From assembly GCA_004762155.1 (NCBI GenBank), contig SIHP01000005.1, positions 186,001 through 250,000 of the forward strand: a stretch of DNA of 64,000 nucleotides. The letters run 5' to 3'. How positions within the stretch are numbered: position 1 is the stretch's first letter; every line of letters begins with the position of its first letter. The notes beneath the pieces were generated by a model, which was not told where the DNA came from, made no database searches, and saw only the letters and a program-made list of their open reading frames with translations. Positions 24,699 through 34,247 of this stretch are shown here, in pieces. The position numbers were made by a program, and so were the translations under genes. The stretch is from Flavobacteriaceae bacterium. GTDB lineage: Bacteria > Bacteroidota > Bacteroidia > Flavobacteriales > Flavobacteriaceae.

Positions 24699-25197
24699 AC
24701 TTTTTAACAACATTTTGTTATTCTTTTTCTTGTTTTTACTACAAGTTCTTATTTTGAATAATATTCAACTATTCGATTATGTAAATCCATACTTATATAT
24801 CGTCTTTATTTTTGTTTACCCATATGATAAAAGTAAATTCTCTTTATTAAGCTTCTCTTTTTTATTAGGTTTATTTATAGATTTCTTTTCAAATTCAGGA
24901 GGAATACATGCAAGTGCAAGCTTATTTATTGCCTTTATTAGATTATATGTATTTAAAATAGTATTTCAAAAAACAGAAGCAGATTTTGATTTCTTCTCTT
25001 TAAATGAAGAGCCTTTTGGAAAAATATTCAATTACACAGTTATTTTAACTATTATTCATCACTTTATTCTATTTAGTTTGATTAATTTTAGCTTCCATAA
25101 TTTCCCTAATGTTATAACCGACACACTATTTTCAAGTGTATTTACGTTACTATTATATTTTTTAGGAAGTTTTATATTCAGCAGAAAGCAATCATAA
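24691..25197 (+). CDS. mreD: Rod-shape determining protein MreD
   Basis: A 168-residue, very hydrophobic inner-membrane protein with five or six helices. Sequence alone is weakly conserved in this family, but LGLFIDFFSNSGGIHASASL (near residues 53-72) matches the MreD helix pattern and the gene sits exactly between mreC and mrdA. The ATG overlaps the end of mreC by 8 bp and the stop is 3 bp before the next start. Confidence 0.92.
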   Translation: MNKLFNNILLFFFLFLLQVLILNNIQLFDYVNPYLYIVFIFVYPYDKSKFSLLSFSFLLGLFIDFFSNSGGIHASASLFIAFIRLYVFKIVFQKTEADFDFFSLNEEPFGKIFNYTVILTIIHHFILFSLINFSFHNFPNVITDTLFSSVFTLLLYFLGSFIFSRKQS

Positions 25198-25200
25198 AAA

Positions 25201-27081
25201 GTGAAAAGAAGTTTTTTACTAGTTTTTTTAATTACCCTTGTTGGTTTTATTTACATCGGAAGACTATTTCAATTGCAAATAATCAGAGGTGGAAATTCAA
25301 ACCCAGTACAGAGTGCTGCGGTTAAAATTGAATACGATTATCCAGAAAGAGGATACATCTATGACAGAAAAGGAAAACTTTTAGTCGCTAATCAATTGTC
25401 TTATGACGTAATGATTATCCCTAAAGAAGTTAACAGTTTAGATACAATTCAGTTTTGTGATCTTTTAAAAATAACAAAAAAAGATTTTATTCGTAGAGTA
25501 AAAAAAGCTGAAAAATATGCGCGTTGGCTTCCTTCTGTTTTTGTTAAACAATTAGCAAAGGGTGATTTCGCTTTTTTACAAGAAAAACTACACAAATTTA
25601 AAGGCTTTTATATTCAAAAACGTATTATTCGTAATTACCCTATAAACTCAGCTGCTAATGTATTAGGCTACATTAGTGAAGTAAATGAACGTGTTGCCAA
25701 GAACACAAGTTATTATGAACAAGGAGAACTTATTGGTTGGTGGGGAGTAGAAAAAGAATACGAAAAAGAATTAAGAGGATTAAAAGGTAAAAAGCACTTA
25801 AAACGTAACAACCTTAACAAGGTAACTGGAGCTTACAAAAACGGTATTTATGATACTCTTGCCATAAATGGGAATGACCTTACATTAACGATAGATTCTG
25901 AGCTACAACAATACGGAGAAAAGTTAATGACTGGAAAAAGAGGGGGAATTGTTGCTATAGAACCAAGCTCTGGAGAAATATTAGCCTTAATAACCGCACC
26001 ATCATATGATCCAAATATGATGGTTGGTAGAAAAAGATCTAAGAATTCTGTAAGATTATTCGGAGACACGATTAATAACCCAACATACGATAGAGGATTA
26101 CAAGGAGCATATTCTCCAGGTTCTCCTTTTAAAATAATTAATGGCTTAATTGGTTTACAAGAAGAAGTTATTGACGAAAAATTCTATGTAAAATGTAAAC
26201 ACGGTTATCGTTACGGAAAAAGAAAAAATGAAGTAATGGGTTGTCATTGTGGTATTGTAAACCGACCTATTAGAATAAAAAAAGCAATTGCTAAATCTTG
26301 TAATAGTTATTTTGCAACAGTATACAGAAAAGTAATTGATAAATATAAGAAAACAGATGATGGATTTAATACTTGGAGTAACCACGTAAAAAGCTTTGGA
26401 CTGGGTAATTATTTAGGTTATGATCTACCTGTTGGACAAAAAGGTTTTATTCCTAATGCAAAATTCTATAATGATTGGTACAAGTTTGGTTGGGGCCCAA
26501 CTACTAATATATCTAATGCTATTGGTCAAGGAGAGATTTCAACTACTCCTATTCAATTAGCTAATGCAACCGTAGCCATAGCTAATAAAGGTATTTATTA
26601 CACTCCTCATATTGTAAAAAAAGTAAATACTAATAGTATTAAGAACCCTAAATTTACAACACCAAAAAAAACAACAATAGACCCTAAACATTTTCCAGTT
26701 GTAATAGATGCAATGCATGAAGTTTTTAAAACAGGTACAGGGAAATACAGTCAAGTTAAAGGAATTGAGATTTGTGGAAAAACTGGTACTGTAGAAAATT
26801 ACACTAGAATAAATGGAAAAAAAGTAAAACTTGAAGATCATTCTATCTTAATCGCATTTGCTCCAAAGGATAATCCTAAAATAGCTTTGGCTGTTTTTGT
26901 AGAAAATGGAGGTTATGGATCAACTATTGCCGCACCTATAACTAGCTTAATGATTGAAAAATATTTAAATGATTCTATAGGAAGAAAACATATTGAGGAA
27001 AGAATGATTAACCTAAGCCTTAAAGAAACATACAATAAACAACTACAAAATTTAGACTCTCTTGAGACAGGAAAAAAATAA
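25201..27081 (+). CDS. mrdA: Penicillin-binding protein 2 (elongation-specific transpeptidase)
   Basis: Class B PBP that crosslinks peptidoglycan during elongation. An N-terminal membrane helix (residues 4-20), the pedestal/dimer domain with YDYPERGYIYDRKGKLL, then the transpeptidase domain with SPGSPFK (SxxK serine near residue 304), SCNS (SxN) near residue 364 and CGKTGT (KTG) near residue 525. 626 residues. Translation begins at a GTG, 3 bp after mreD, with no suitable ATG nearby. The 3' end overlaps the rodA start by 20 bp. Confidence 0.96.
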   Translation: MKRSFLLVFLITLVGFIYIGRLFQLQIIRGGNSNPVQSAAVKIEYDYPERGYIYDRKGKLLVANQLSYDVMIIPKEVNSLDTIQFCDLLKITKKDFIRRVKKAEKYARWLPSVFVKQLAKGDFAFLQEKLHKFKGFYIQKRIIRNYPINSAANVLGYISEVNERVAKNTSYYEQGELIGWWGVEKEYEKELRGLKGKKHLKRNNLNKVTGAYKNGIYDTLAINGNDLTLTIDSELQQYGEKLMTGKRGGIVAIEPSSGEILALITAPSYDPNMMVGRKRSKNSVRLFGDTINNPTYDRGLQGAYSPGSPFKIINGLIGLQEEVIDEKFYVKCKHGYRYGKRKNEVMGCHCGIVNRPIRIKKAIAKSCNSYFATVYRKVIDKYKKTDDGFNTWSNHVKSFGLGNYLGYDLPVGQKGFIPNAKFYNDWYKFGWGPTTNISNAIGQGEISTTPIQLANATVAIANKGIYYTPHIVKKVNTNSIKNPKFTTPKKTTIDPKHFPVVIDAMHEVFKTGTGKYSQVKGIEICGKTGTVENYTRINGKKVKLEDHSILIAFAPKDNPKIALAVFVENGGYGSTIAAPITSLMIEKYLNDSIGRKHIEERMINLSLKETYNKQLQNLDSLETGKK

Positions 27082-28342
27082 CATATTCTTAAATATAGAT
27101 TGGTTATTGATTTTACTATATTTTTTACTAGTAGGATTTGGCTGGATGAATATATATGCTGCTTCAAGCTCTGATACTTCTCAAGGTGGTATTTTAGACT
27201 TATCTACTAGATATGGCAAACAATTAATTTGGATCACCCTAAGTATACCTTTGATTATATTTATTTTATTCTTTAACGCTAAATTTTATGAACGTTTTTC
27301 TAGCATACTATATTTAGCCTCCATAATATCTTTAATAGGGCTTTTTTTATTTGGTAGAAACATTAACGGGGCTACTTCTTGGTATAACTTTGGAGGAGTT
27401 GGTCTTCAACCTTCAGAATTTGCTAAAGCTTTTACAGCATTGGCCTTGGCTAAATTAATGAGTGACAGACAATACAATTTAAAACTCTTAAAAAACCAAG
27501 TAAAAGCATTCATTGTTATTTTTCTACCTGCCTTTTTTATTGCTTTACAGCCAGATATGGGATCTGTTTTAATTTACTTTTCCTTCTTTTTTGTTTTAAA
27601 TAGAGAAGGATTAACACTTGCTTATTTAATTCTTGGAACCTTAGCTATTTTAATTTTCGTTACTATTATATATTTTGGTGATAGTTGGGTATACTTATTT
27701 TGTTTCTCTTTAATTACAATTTATATATTGTATAGATTCTATAAAGACAAACAATTCTTTCAATTTAATGCTTTAAAAGTAGTCTTAACCTATTTTACTA
27801 CTGGATTCTTTATACTCTCTATGAGTTTTGTTTATAATAACGTTTTAGAAAAACATCAAAAAGATAGATTTGATGTTCTTCTAGGAAGAACAAAAGATTT
27901 AAGAAACAAAGGTTATAATACATATCAAGCTGAATTAACAATTAGTTCTGGTAATTTTTTGGGGAAAGGATATTTACAAGGAGACAGAACTCAAGGAAAT
28001 TTTGTTCCTGAACAAGATACCGACTATATTTTTAGTACTGTAGGTGAAGAATGGGGCTTTCTAGGAAGTAGTATTGTTATTATACTATTTATGCTTTTAC
28101 TTTATCGAATTATATTCCTAGCAGAAACTCATACAAATAAATTTGGTCGAATATATGGTTACGGAATAGCATCAATACTCTTTTTCCATGTAATCGTAAA
28201 TATAGGTATGGTTATAGGAATATTACCTACTGTAGGAATACCATTACCTTTCTTTAGTTATGGTGGATCTGGATTATGGGGCTTTACACTTTTACTTTTT
28301 ATATTCATAAGACTAGACGCCCATAAACAATACGACTGGTAA
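27062..28342 (+). CDS. mrdB: SEDS peptidoglycan polymerase RodA
   Basis: Glycosyltransferase that polymerises lipid II during elongation, partner of PBP2. The 426 residues form about ten membrane helices. SEDS motifs are visible: GATSWYNFGGVGLQPSEFAK, the Asp in QPDMGS and FFSYGGSGLWG near the C-terminus. The start is a TTG (MRQEKNNIFL) inside the last 20 bp of mrdA; no ATG lies before the first helix. Last gene of the elongasome run. Confidence 0.95.
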   Translation: MRQEKNNIFLNIDWLLILLYFLLVGFGWMNIYAASSSDTSQGGILDLSTRYGKQLIWITLSIPLIIFILFFNAKFYERFSSILYLASIISLIGLFLFGRNINGATSWYNFGGVGLQPSEFAKAFTALALAKLMSDRQYNLKLLKNQVKAFIVIFLPAFFIALQPDMGSVLIYFSFFFVLNREGLTLAYLILGTLAILIFVTIIYFGDSWVYLFCFSLITIYILYRFYKDKQFFQFNALKVVLTYFTTGFFILSMSFVYNNVLEKHQKDRFDVLLGRTKDLRNKGYNTYQAELTISSGNFLGKGYLQGDRTQGNFVPEQDTDYIFSTVGEEWGFLGSSIVIILFMLLLYRIIFLAETHTNKFGRIYGYGIASILFFHVIVNIGMVIGILPTVGIPLPFFSYGGSGLWGFTLLLFIFIRLDAHKQYDW

Positions 28343-28514
28343 AAACCTTCTTTAAAAGCATTCTAATAGTAAATTCAAAAAGATATCTTTCTTTAACTAC
28401 AACAACCCTCTTCTTTTATTATATATACTATTATTTAAAATCTTAAATAAAATCATTTTTAACTTTAATTTTCTCTGCTTTTTTGTCCCTAATTATTTAC
28501 AGAAAAAAATACAA

Positions 28515-28549
28515 ACAAAAAAAGCCTTAATTAAAATTAAGGCTTTTTT
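28515..28549. terminator. Bidirectional terminator between mrdB and rpsT
   Basis: A 12-bp perfect stem (AAAGCCTTAATT with AATTAAGGCTTT) with A and T runs on both sides. It serves convergent mrdB and rpsT; mrdB ends 172 bp upstream, rpsT 22 bp away. Confidence 0.8.
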
Positions 28550-28570
28550 GTAATCTGTTGTAATTTCTTT

Positions 28571-28822
28571 CTATAAAGAAGCTACGTATTTAGCTAATTT
28601 AGACTTCAAATTAGCAGCTTTATTCTTATGAATAACATTGTTCTTAGCTAATTTATCTAACATAGAAGCTACAGTAGGAAACATACCTTCTGCCTCTTTT
28701 TTATCTGTAGAAGCCTTTAAATTTCTAACAGCATTACGTGTAGTCTTATGCTGATATTTATTATTTAAACGTTTTGCTTCGTTACTTCTAATTCTTTTTA
28801 ATGCTGACTTATGATTTGCCAT
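28571..28822 (-). CDS. rpsT: 30S ribosomal protein S20
   Basis: Primary 16S rRNA-binding protein of the small subunit. The 83-residue, Lys/Arg/Ala-rich helical protein begins [17 protein letters not shown] and ends in [18 protein letters not shown], both standard for S20. Size is typical for Bacteroidota. It stands alone, next to a tRNA-Glu gene on the same strand, with a clear terminator downstream. Confidence 0.97.
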   Translation of the reverse strand: MANHKSALKRIRSNEAKRLNNKYQHKTTRNAVRNLKASTDKKEAEGMFPTVASMLDKLAKNNVIHKNKAANLKSKLAKYVASL

Positions 28823-28855
28823 TTTTCTAAATTCTTAATGTTTATAAAAACTTTG

Positions 28856-28927
28856 TAGTCCGTACGGGAATCGAACCCGTGTTACCAGGATGAAAACCTG
28901 GCGTCCTAACCCCTAGACGAACGGACC
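28856..28927 (-). tRNA. tRNA-Glu (anticodon TTC), copy 1
   Basis: I folded it by hand: 7-bp acceptor stem GGTCCGT/ACGGACT with a G-T first pair, anticodon stem CCAGG/CCTGG around loop TTTTCAT (anticodon TTC), the T-arm loop GTTCGATTC and discriminator A. 3' CCA is not encoded. It is identical to the copy at 29042-29113. Confidence 0.96.
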
Positions 28928-28932
28928 ATTTT

Positions 28933-28961
28933 GCAATTAACTAATTGCGGGTGCAAATATA
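28933..28961 (-). promoter_or_regulatory. Promoter -7 box and leader hairpin of tRNA-Glu copy 1
   Basis: On the minus strand, TATATTTG (28954-28961) with TTG 19 nt upstream at 28981-28983, then a 6-bp leader hairpin GCAATT-AGTT-AATTGC (28933-28948) just before the tRNA 5' end. Confidence 0.6.
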
Positions 28962-29041
28962 CAATACTTTTTTATATTCGCAATATAAATTATTTTATTT
29001 TTTACTTGATTTTAATTTTACTAACCAAATAATAGAACTTG

Positions 29042-29113
29042 TAGTCCGTACGGGAATCGAACCCGTGTTACCAGGATGAAAACCTGGCGTCCTAACCCCT
29101 AGACGAACGGACC
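29042..29113 (-). tRNA. tRNA-Glu (anticodon TTC), copy 2
   Basis: Same 72 bases as copy 1, same cloverleaf and TTC anticodon, CCA not encoded. It lies 114 bp upstream of copy 1 on the same strand and has its own promoter. Confidence 0.96.
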
Positions 29114-29116
29114 ATT

Positions 29117-29145
29117 GCAATCCTGCGATTGCGGGTGCAAATATA
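29117..29145 (-). promoter_or_regulatory. Promoter -7 box and leader hairpin of tRNA-Glu copy 2
   Basis: Minus-strand TATATTTG (29138-29145) with TTG 20 nt upstream at 29166-29168, then leader hairpin GCAATC-GCAG-GATTGC (29117-29132). Compared with copy 1 the innermost pair changes from T-A to C-G, keeping the stem. Confidence 0.6.
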
Positions 29146-29184
29146 AAAACTGTTTTTTATATGCGCAACATCTTTTTGATTTTT

Positions 29185-30663
29185 TTAATATGCTTTTGCA
29201 AAAAGAACTCTTCTATTCGATTTTTTACCTGTAAATACACACACTCCTTCTTCTTCTTTAACATCATTTGCGATACATCTTATAGTAGCCTTTGTAAGTT
29301 CTTTAATCTTATCTTCTGTCTCTATTGTACCATCCCAATGAGCAGAAACAAATCCTCCTTTATTTTCTATCACATCTTTAAACTCTTCAAAAGAAGAAAC
29401 CTCTGTTATGTGTTCATCTCTGTAATCTAATGCCTTTTTAAATAAACTATCTTGAATCTCTTCTAATAAACCAACAACAACATCAACTACTTTATTCTGT
29501 GCTATTGTTTGCTTTTCAAAAGTATCTCTTCTTGCTATTTCTAGCGTTCCATTTTCTAAATCCCTATTACCAATAGCTATTCTTAAAGGAACACCTTTTA
29601 ATTCATATTCAGCAAACTTAGCTCCTGGTCTAAATGTATCTCTATCGTCAAATTTAACAGAAACTCCTTTATCTCTTAGATCATTAATTATTGGGGATAC
29701 TTTTTCTGTAATTGCATTCAATTGATCTTCTCCTTTATATATAGGCACTATTACAACTTGAATTGGAGCTAATTTTGGTGGTAAAACTAAACCAGCATCA
29801 TCTGAATGCGTCATAATCAAACCTCCAATTAAACGCGTAGAAACACCCCAAGATGTTGCCCAAACATATTCTTTCTTACCTTCTTTAGAAGTATACTTGA
29901 CATCAAAAGCTTTTGCGAAGTTCTGACCTAAAAAATGAGATGTCCCTGCTTGTAATGCTTTACCATCTTGCATTAAAGCTTCAATAGTAAAAGTATCATC
30001 AGCACCAGCAAAGCGTTCACTTTCAGATTTTGATCCTTTAATAACAGGCATCGCCATAAATCTCTCTGCAAAATTAGCATACACTTTTTGCATCAACTTT
30101 GCTTCTTTAACAGCTTCTGTTTTAGTTGCGTGTGCTGTATGACCTTCTTGCCATAAAAACTCTGCAGTTCTTAAGAACAAACGAGTTCTCATTTCCCAAC
30201 GAACAACATTTGCCCATTGATTGATTAGTAAAGGTAAATCTCTATAAGATTGAATCCAACCTTTATAAGTATTCCATATAATAGCTTCCGAAGTTGGTCT
30301 TACAACTAACTCTTCTTCTAACTTTGCTTCAGGATCTACACGTAATTTCCCTTCATTATCAGGATCATTCTGTAAACGATAATGAGTAACTACGGCACAC
30401 TCTTTTGCAAAACCTTCTGCATTTTTCTCTTCTGCTTCAAATAAGCTCTTAGGTACAAAAAGAGGGAAATATGCATTTTGATGTCCTGTTTCTTTAAACA
30501 TTCTATCTAATTCTGCTTGCATTTTCTCCCAAATTGCATATCCATAAGGCTTAATAACCATACAACCTCTTACTGCTGAATTCTCAGCTAAATCAGCTTT
30601 CACAACTAATTCGTTATACCACTTAGAGTAATCTTCTGTTCTTTTTGTTAAATGTTTGCTCAT
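29185..30663 (-). CDS. proS: Prolyl-tRNA synthetase (short, eukaryote/archaeal-like type)
   Basis: Charges tRNA-Pro with proline. The 492-residue class II enzyme lacks the INS editing domain of the long bacterial form. Motif 2 is [23 protein letters not shown], motif 3 includes [19 protein letters not shown], followed by the anticodon-binding domain ([11 protein letters not shown]) and the C-terminal zinc-ribbon-like extension that ends in the aromatic KAY. This type is standard in Bacteroidota. Start at the ATG at 30663, with a promoter motif 55 bp upstream. Confidence 0.97.
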   Translation of the reverse strand: MSKHLTKRTEDYSKWYNELVVKADLAENSAVRGCMVIKPYGYAIWEKMQAELDRMFKETGHQNAYFPLFVPKSLFEAEEKNAEGFAKECAVVTHYRLQNDPDNEGKLRVDPEAKLEEELVVRPTSEAIIWNTYKGWIQSYRDLPLLINQWANVVRWEMRTRLFLRTAEFLWQEGHTAHATKTEAVKEAKLMQKVYANFAERFMAMPVIKGSKSESERFAGADDTFTIEALMQDGKALQAGTSHFLGQNFAKAFDVKYTSKEGKKEYVWATSWGVSTRLIGGLIMTHSDDAGLVLPPKLAPIQVVIVPIYKGEDQLNAITEKVSPIINDLRDKGVSVKFDDRDTFRPGAKFAEYELKGVPLRIAIGNRDLENGTLEIARRDTFEKQTIAQNKVVDVVVGLLEEIQDSLFKKALDYRDEHITEVSSFEEFKDVIENKGGFVSAHWDGTIETEDKIKELTKATIRCIANDVKEEEGVCVFTGKKSNRRVLFAKAY

Positions 30664-30717
30664 ATTTAAAGGTTTGGCATAAATATTGTTACATTTTTAA
30701 ATGTAAAATTATGTTTG

Positions 30718-30725
30718 CAAAACTA
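30718..30725 (-). promoter_or_regulatory. -7 promoter motif of proS
   Basis: Minus-strand TAGTTTTG (TAnnTTTG), 54 bp upstream of the proS ATG. Confidence 0.45.
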
Positions 30726-30813
30726 CATTAAAAAGGCAATAAGCCCAACAAAGAAATTGTTTTTTGCACATGAAAATTAAAAAGTATACATTCAACCTAT
30801 AAAACAACTCGAT

Positions 30814-31857
30814 ATGAAGCTACATTATACTAACACCAGACTTTCACTTTATATTTTACTATTTATAGCAGCTACTAGCCTTGTTTCTTGTGGGACAATG
30901 CAAACTACTACTAATAATAGTGACGGAATATATGACGATACTGTTGAACAACCTCAAAGAAGAGTTGTTGTTAACAATGATCAAGAGTATGAAGAATATA
31001 ATGAAAACTACTTCACTAAAGAGTTAAAACGATTAGATTATATAAATGGCACCGACATCATTACTGATATTGAAGATTATAATTCAGGAAATTATGATGA
31101 CGACTACATAGATGAAGACCAACAGAATCCACAAAATGATTACAATAACGAATCTTGGGGGAATGAAAGCAATAATGATGTTGTTATTCATATAAACACT
31201 GGCTTCAACGACTGGAACGATCCTTTTTGGAATAACGGATGGCAATTTGGATATGGATACAACAGGTTTAATAGATTTGGGTTTAACCGATGGGGCTGGG
31301 GATACAATTCTTTCTGGCATCCTTTCCACTCACCTTTTTACTGGAACAATGGTTTTTATGGTGGTTATGGATACTCGTACAACAACTTCTTTTACAGAAA
31401 CAATAGATTTAATAATTTTGGATACAGAAACGGATATCGAAATAACAGATATTATAGAAATGGTAGAAGAAACAATTCTTACAGAAGAAACTCAGTAGCT
31501 TATAATAACAGAAGAACATATTCTAGAAGATCTAACAACACTTACTCAAGAAATAATTCGAGTAATTACAATAGAAGAAACAGTAATTCTAGAACAACAA
31601 GAAACAACTCAAACAGTTACAATAGAACAAATAACAGCTCACAATCTACCAGAAATAATAGAACAACAACGAGACGCAACAACAATTCTTCAGATAACTC
31701 ACAAACATCTCGTACAAGAAGAAGTTCTACAAACAATTCAAATAACAGAAGTAGAAACAGCAGTTATTCATCAAGTAGAAGCAACTCTTCTAGTAGAAGT
31801 AGTGGCTCATCATCTAGAGGATCTTCATCAAGAAGTTCATCACGTTCTAGAAGATAA
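30814..31857 (+). CDS. Predicted lipoprotein with Gly/Tyr/Asn/Arg/Ser-rich tail
   Basis: A 347-residue exported protein of unknown function. The signal peptide ends in the lipobox SLVSC (Cys27). An acidic region (residues ~40-130) is followed by a Trp/Tyr/Phe/Gly/Asn-rich central part (~130-200) and a long Asn/Arg/Ser tail, ending in SSSRGSSSRSSSRSRR. The basic, disordered tail contrasts with the acidic first third. It is 24 bp ahead of a FadL-like porin gene and was found next to proS; the pair probably sits in the outer membrane. No catalytic motif. Confidence 0.8.
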   Translation: MKLHYTNTRLSLYILLFIAATSLVSCGTMQTTTNNSDGIYDDTVEQPQRRVVVNNDQEYEEYNENYFTKELKRLDYINGTDIITDIEDYNSGNYDDDYIDEDQQNPQNDYNNESWGNESNNDVVIHINTGFNDWNDPFWNNGWQFGYGYNRFNRFGFNRWGWGYNSFWHPFHSPFYWNNGFYGGYGYSYNNFFYRNNRFNNFGYRNGYRNNRYYRNGRRNNSYRRNSVAYNNRRTYSRRSNNTYSRNNSSNYNRRNSNSRTTRNNSNSYNRTNNSSQSTRNNRTTTRRNNNSSDNSQTSRTRRSSTNNSNNRSRNSSYSSSRSNSSSRSSGSSSRGSSSRSSSRSRR

Positions 31858-31881
31858 TCAAACTCAATAACGAAAAACAAA

Positions 31882-33228
31882 ATGAAAAAAAACTATATAC
31901 TTGTAGCTTTTGCTACACTGGCTTTCACGTCCTATTCTCAAGTATCATATTATAATGATTTAGGTATTTTATTCTCTAAAGACGACACACGTGGTACTGC
32001 TAGATTCAATGCAATGAGCGGAGCTTTTGGAGCTCTTGGAGGTGATATTTCTGCTAGTGATATTAACCCTGCTGGTGGAGTTGTTGCAAAAAAAAGCAAT
32101 ATTTCTGTATCTACAAATATTAGAAATGGCCAATATACTTCAAACTACTATGGAAGCAGTATTAATGGACAAGATACTGATTTTGATTTCTCTCAACTTG
32201 GGGCTGTTTTAGTCTTTGATAGTGCATTTAGTTCAGACTGGAATCGCTTTGCAATGACCTTTAATTACAGTTTAAAAAAGAATTTCTCAAAATCTTATGC
32301 AGCTGAAGGCAATAGTGATTTCTTATATTATGATGAACATTTTTCTGACAGTCAAACTGCCGGACAATTCGACAGGAGTCTTAATCAATATATATCTAGT
32401 AACTCTAATGGTAGAACAAGAGTTTTTAACCTAGGATTCTCTGCTGTTCATAAAAAAAAATTATTCGTTGGGGCTTCTGTAAAACTTCATGATCTTGAAT
32501 TTAGTAGAGCTACTTTTTTTAACGAAAGAAATGACGATATAGATGGTAATATCTTAAATATTGAAGAATATACCGAAACCTACATTCAAGGAAACGGAGT
32601 TTCACTAAATTTAGGGTTCATCTATAAACTTAATAAAAACATCCGTATTGGTTTAGCATACGAAACACCTACTTGGTACCAAGAAGTAATTGAAGATTAT
32701 TACGAAGAGTTATACATGGAAGGAATCAATAATTTAAACATCAATAGATATTTAAATGGAAGTGAAGATTCTTCTTTATTCAGCTACAGATCTGCTAGTA
32801 GAATTACAGCAAGTGGTGCCTTTATCTTTGGCAAACAAGGCTTACTTAGTATTGACTATACCTACAGAGATTTTAAAAACATTAAATTTGAAAATGGTGA
32901 TTTTTTTGAAGAAAACAACAATTTCAACACCAAATACAGAAATACACAAACATTAAATATTGGTACCGAATGGCGTTTTGATAACATGAGTATTAGAGGT
33001 GGTGTAAGCTACGAAAAAGACCCTAACTTAAGTATTGGAGGCGGCACTAATGAAGACAATATTAAATCTTACTCTTTTGGTTTAGGTTATAACTTTGGAA
33101 ACTCACAATTTGACTTGAGCTATACCAACTCAAAAAACACAGATTTTTATAGTATTTATAATACTAGTGATTTAAATATAGAAAATAATGTTTCTCAAAT
33201 TTCAGGTACATTAACCTTTAATTTATAA
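31882..33228 (+). CDS. OMPP1/FadL-type outer-membrane beta-barrel protein
   Basis: A 448-residue outer-membrane protein related to the FadL/TodX hydrophobic-substrate porins. Signal peptide residues 1-19 (ending TSYSQ), then the FadL-like N-terminal stretch RGTARFNAMSGAFGALGGDISASDINPAG and alternating amphipathic strands to the end (QISGTLTFNL). Final residue Leu rather than Phe. Cargo unknown: long-chain lipids or aromatic compounds in the family. Follows the lipoprotein gene by 24 bp, probably cotranscribed, and is closed by a strong terminator. Confidence 0.87.
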   Translation: MKKNYILVAFATLAFTSYSQVSYYNDLGILFSKDDTRGTARFNAMSGAFGALGGDISASDINPAGGVVAKKSNISVSTNIRNGQYTSNYYGSSINGQDTDFDFSQLGAVLVFDSAFSSDWNRFAMTFNYSLKKNFSKSYAAEGNSDFLYYDEHFSDSQTAGQFDRSLNQYISSNSNGRTRVFNLGFSAVHKKKLFVGASVKLHDLEFSRATFFNERNDDIDGNILNIEEYTETYIQGNGVSLNLGFIYKLNKNIRIGLAYETPTWYQEVIEDYYEELYMEGINNLNINRYLNGSEDSSLFSYRSASRITASGAFIFGKQGLLSIDYTYRDFKNIKFENGDFFEENNNFNTKYRNTQTLNIGTEWRFDNMSIRGGVSYEKDPNLSIGGGTNEDNIKSYSFGLGYNFGNSQFDLSYTNSKNTDFYSIYNTSDLNIENNVSQISGTLTFNL

Positions 33229-33242
33229 TAAAAAAACTAGAT

Positions 33243-33273
33243 AAAAAAATCCTGCTTAACGCAGGATTTTTTT
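33243..33273 (+). terminator. Hairpin terminator after the FadL-like gene
   Basis: Perfect 11-bp stem AAAAATCCTGC/GCAGGATTTTT around TTAAC, with a T tail, 14 bp after the stop. Confidence 0.85.
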
Positions 33274-33300
33274 ATACTTACTATTCTCAGTTTTTTACCG

Positions 33301-33308
33301 TAATTTTG
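33301..33308 (+). promoter_or_regulatory. -7 promoter motif of the nifU-ubiE-porT unit
   Basis: TAATTTTG (TAnnTTTG), 39 bp before the chosen ATG at 33348. A TTG within this motif opens the longer frame, which therefore is unlikely to be the true start. Confidence 0.5.
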
Positions 33309-33347
33309 CAGTCAATTTCTTTTACAAAAAAGAACCTCTATTTTACA

Positions 33348-34247
33348 ATGATGAAAGATGTCAAAATAAACATACAAGAAACTTCTAACGAAACTATATT
33401 AAAGTTCAATGCTAATACTGTTTTAATAAATGGTGGGAGTTATGAATACAACAATATAGACGAAGCCAAAAACTCTCCTTTAGCTCAACAATTATTTTAC
33501 TTACCTTTTGTAAAAAAAATATTTATTACCGCTAATTTTATTGCAATTCAACGATATGATATTGTGGCATGGAGTGATGTTGAAGAAGAAGTTTCTGAAC
33601 AAATTGCAACATACCTACAAGCAGGAAAATCAGCGGTTAACGAAGAAGCTAAAACTAAAAAAGAAGCTATTGAAGTTTATGCCGAAGTAACACCAAACCC
33701 AGCTGTTATGAAGTTTGGATCTAACAAAGCTTTAACACAAACAGATGTTGAATTTAAAAACATAGATGAAGCCAGTGCTTCATCTCCATTAGCAAAAGCC
33801 CTATTTACATTTCCTTTTGTGAAGGAAATATTTATTTCTGAAAACTATATTTCTATTACAAAATACGATATGGTTGAATGGAATGAAGTGCATCAAGAAT
33901 TACGTACTTTTATTAGAACTTATCTTCAAGAAGGAAAAACAATTATTTCAGAAATCATAGCAAAGAAAGATAAAGAAACAATTGAAACTCCAAAAGAAGA
34001 TTTAGATGAAACTTCTAGTAAAATAGTAGATATTTTAGATGAATATATTAAACCTGCTGTAGCATCTGACGGAGGGAATATTGCTTTTAAATCTTACAAT
34101 CAAGAGACAAAAATAGTAAATGTAATTTTACAAGGAGCATGTAGTGGGTGCCCTTCATCTACCGCAACTTTAAAAAACGGTATTGAAACTATGCTTAAAG
34201 AAATGTTACCGAATCAAATTAACGAAGTAGTAGCTATCAATGGATAA
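33348..34247 (+). CDS. NifU/Nfu-type iron-sulfur scaffold with two N-terminal Nfu-N domains
   Basis: Delivers Fe-S clusters. From the ATG at 33348 ([10 protein letters not shown]) the protein has 299 residues. Two tandem Nfu-N-like repeats are visible ([25 protein letters not shown] and [25 protein letters not shown]), then a C-terminal NifU domain with the cluster-ligating CSGCPSS near residue 270. The duplication of the N-domain is common in Bacteroidota. The 3' end overlaps ubiE by 8 bp, so the two are coupled. Confidence 0.92.
   Translation: MMKDVKINIQETSNETILKFNANTVLINGGSYEYNNIDEAKNSPLAQQLFYLPFVKKIFITANFIAIQRYDIVAWSDVEEEVSEQIATYLQAGKSAVNEEAKTKKEAIEVYAEVTPNPAVMKFGSNKALTQTDVEFKNIDEASASSPLAKALFTFPFVKEIFISENYISITKYDMVEWNEVHQELRTFIRTYLQEGKTIISEIIAKKDKETIETPKEDLDETSSKIVDILDEYIKPAVASDGGNIAFKSYNQETKIVNVILQGACSGCPSSTATLKNGIETMLKEMLPNQINEVVAING

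Noticed and set aside
31084..31498. Overlapping open frames on both strands of the lipoprotein gene
   Set aside because: Shadow frames caused by repetitive Asn/Tyr/Gly codons; no start context or protein-like pattern.
33306..33347. TTG start giving 14 extra residues on the NifU protein
   Set aside because: The TTG is part of the promoter -7 motif TAATTTTG; the ATG pair at 33348/33351 is downstream of the expected transcription start.
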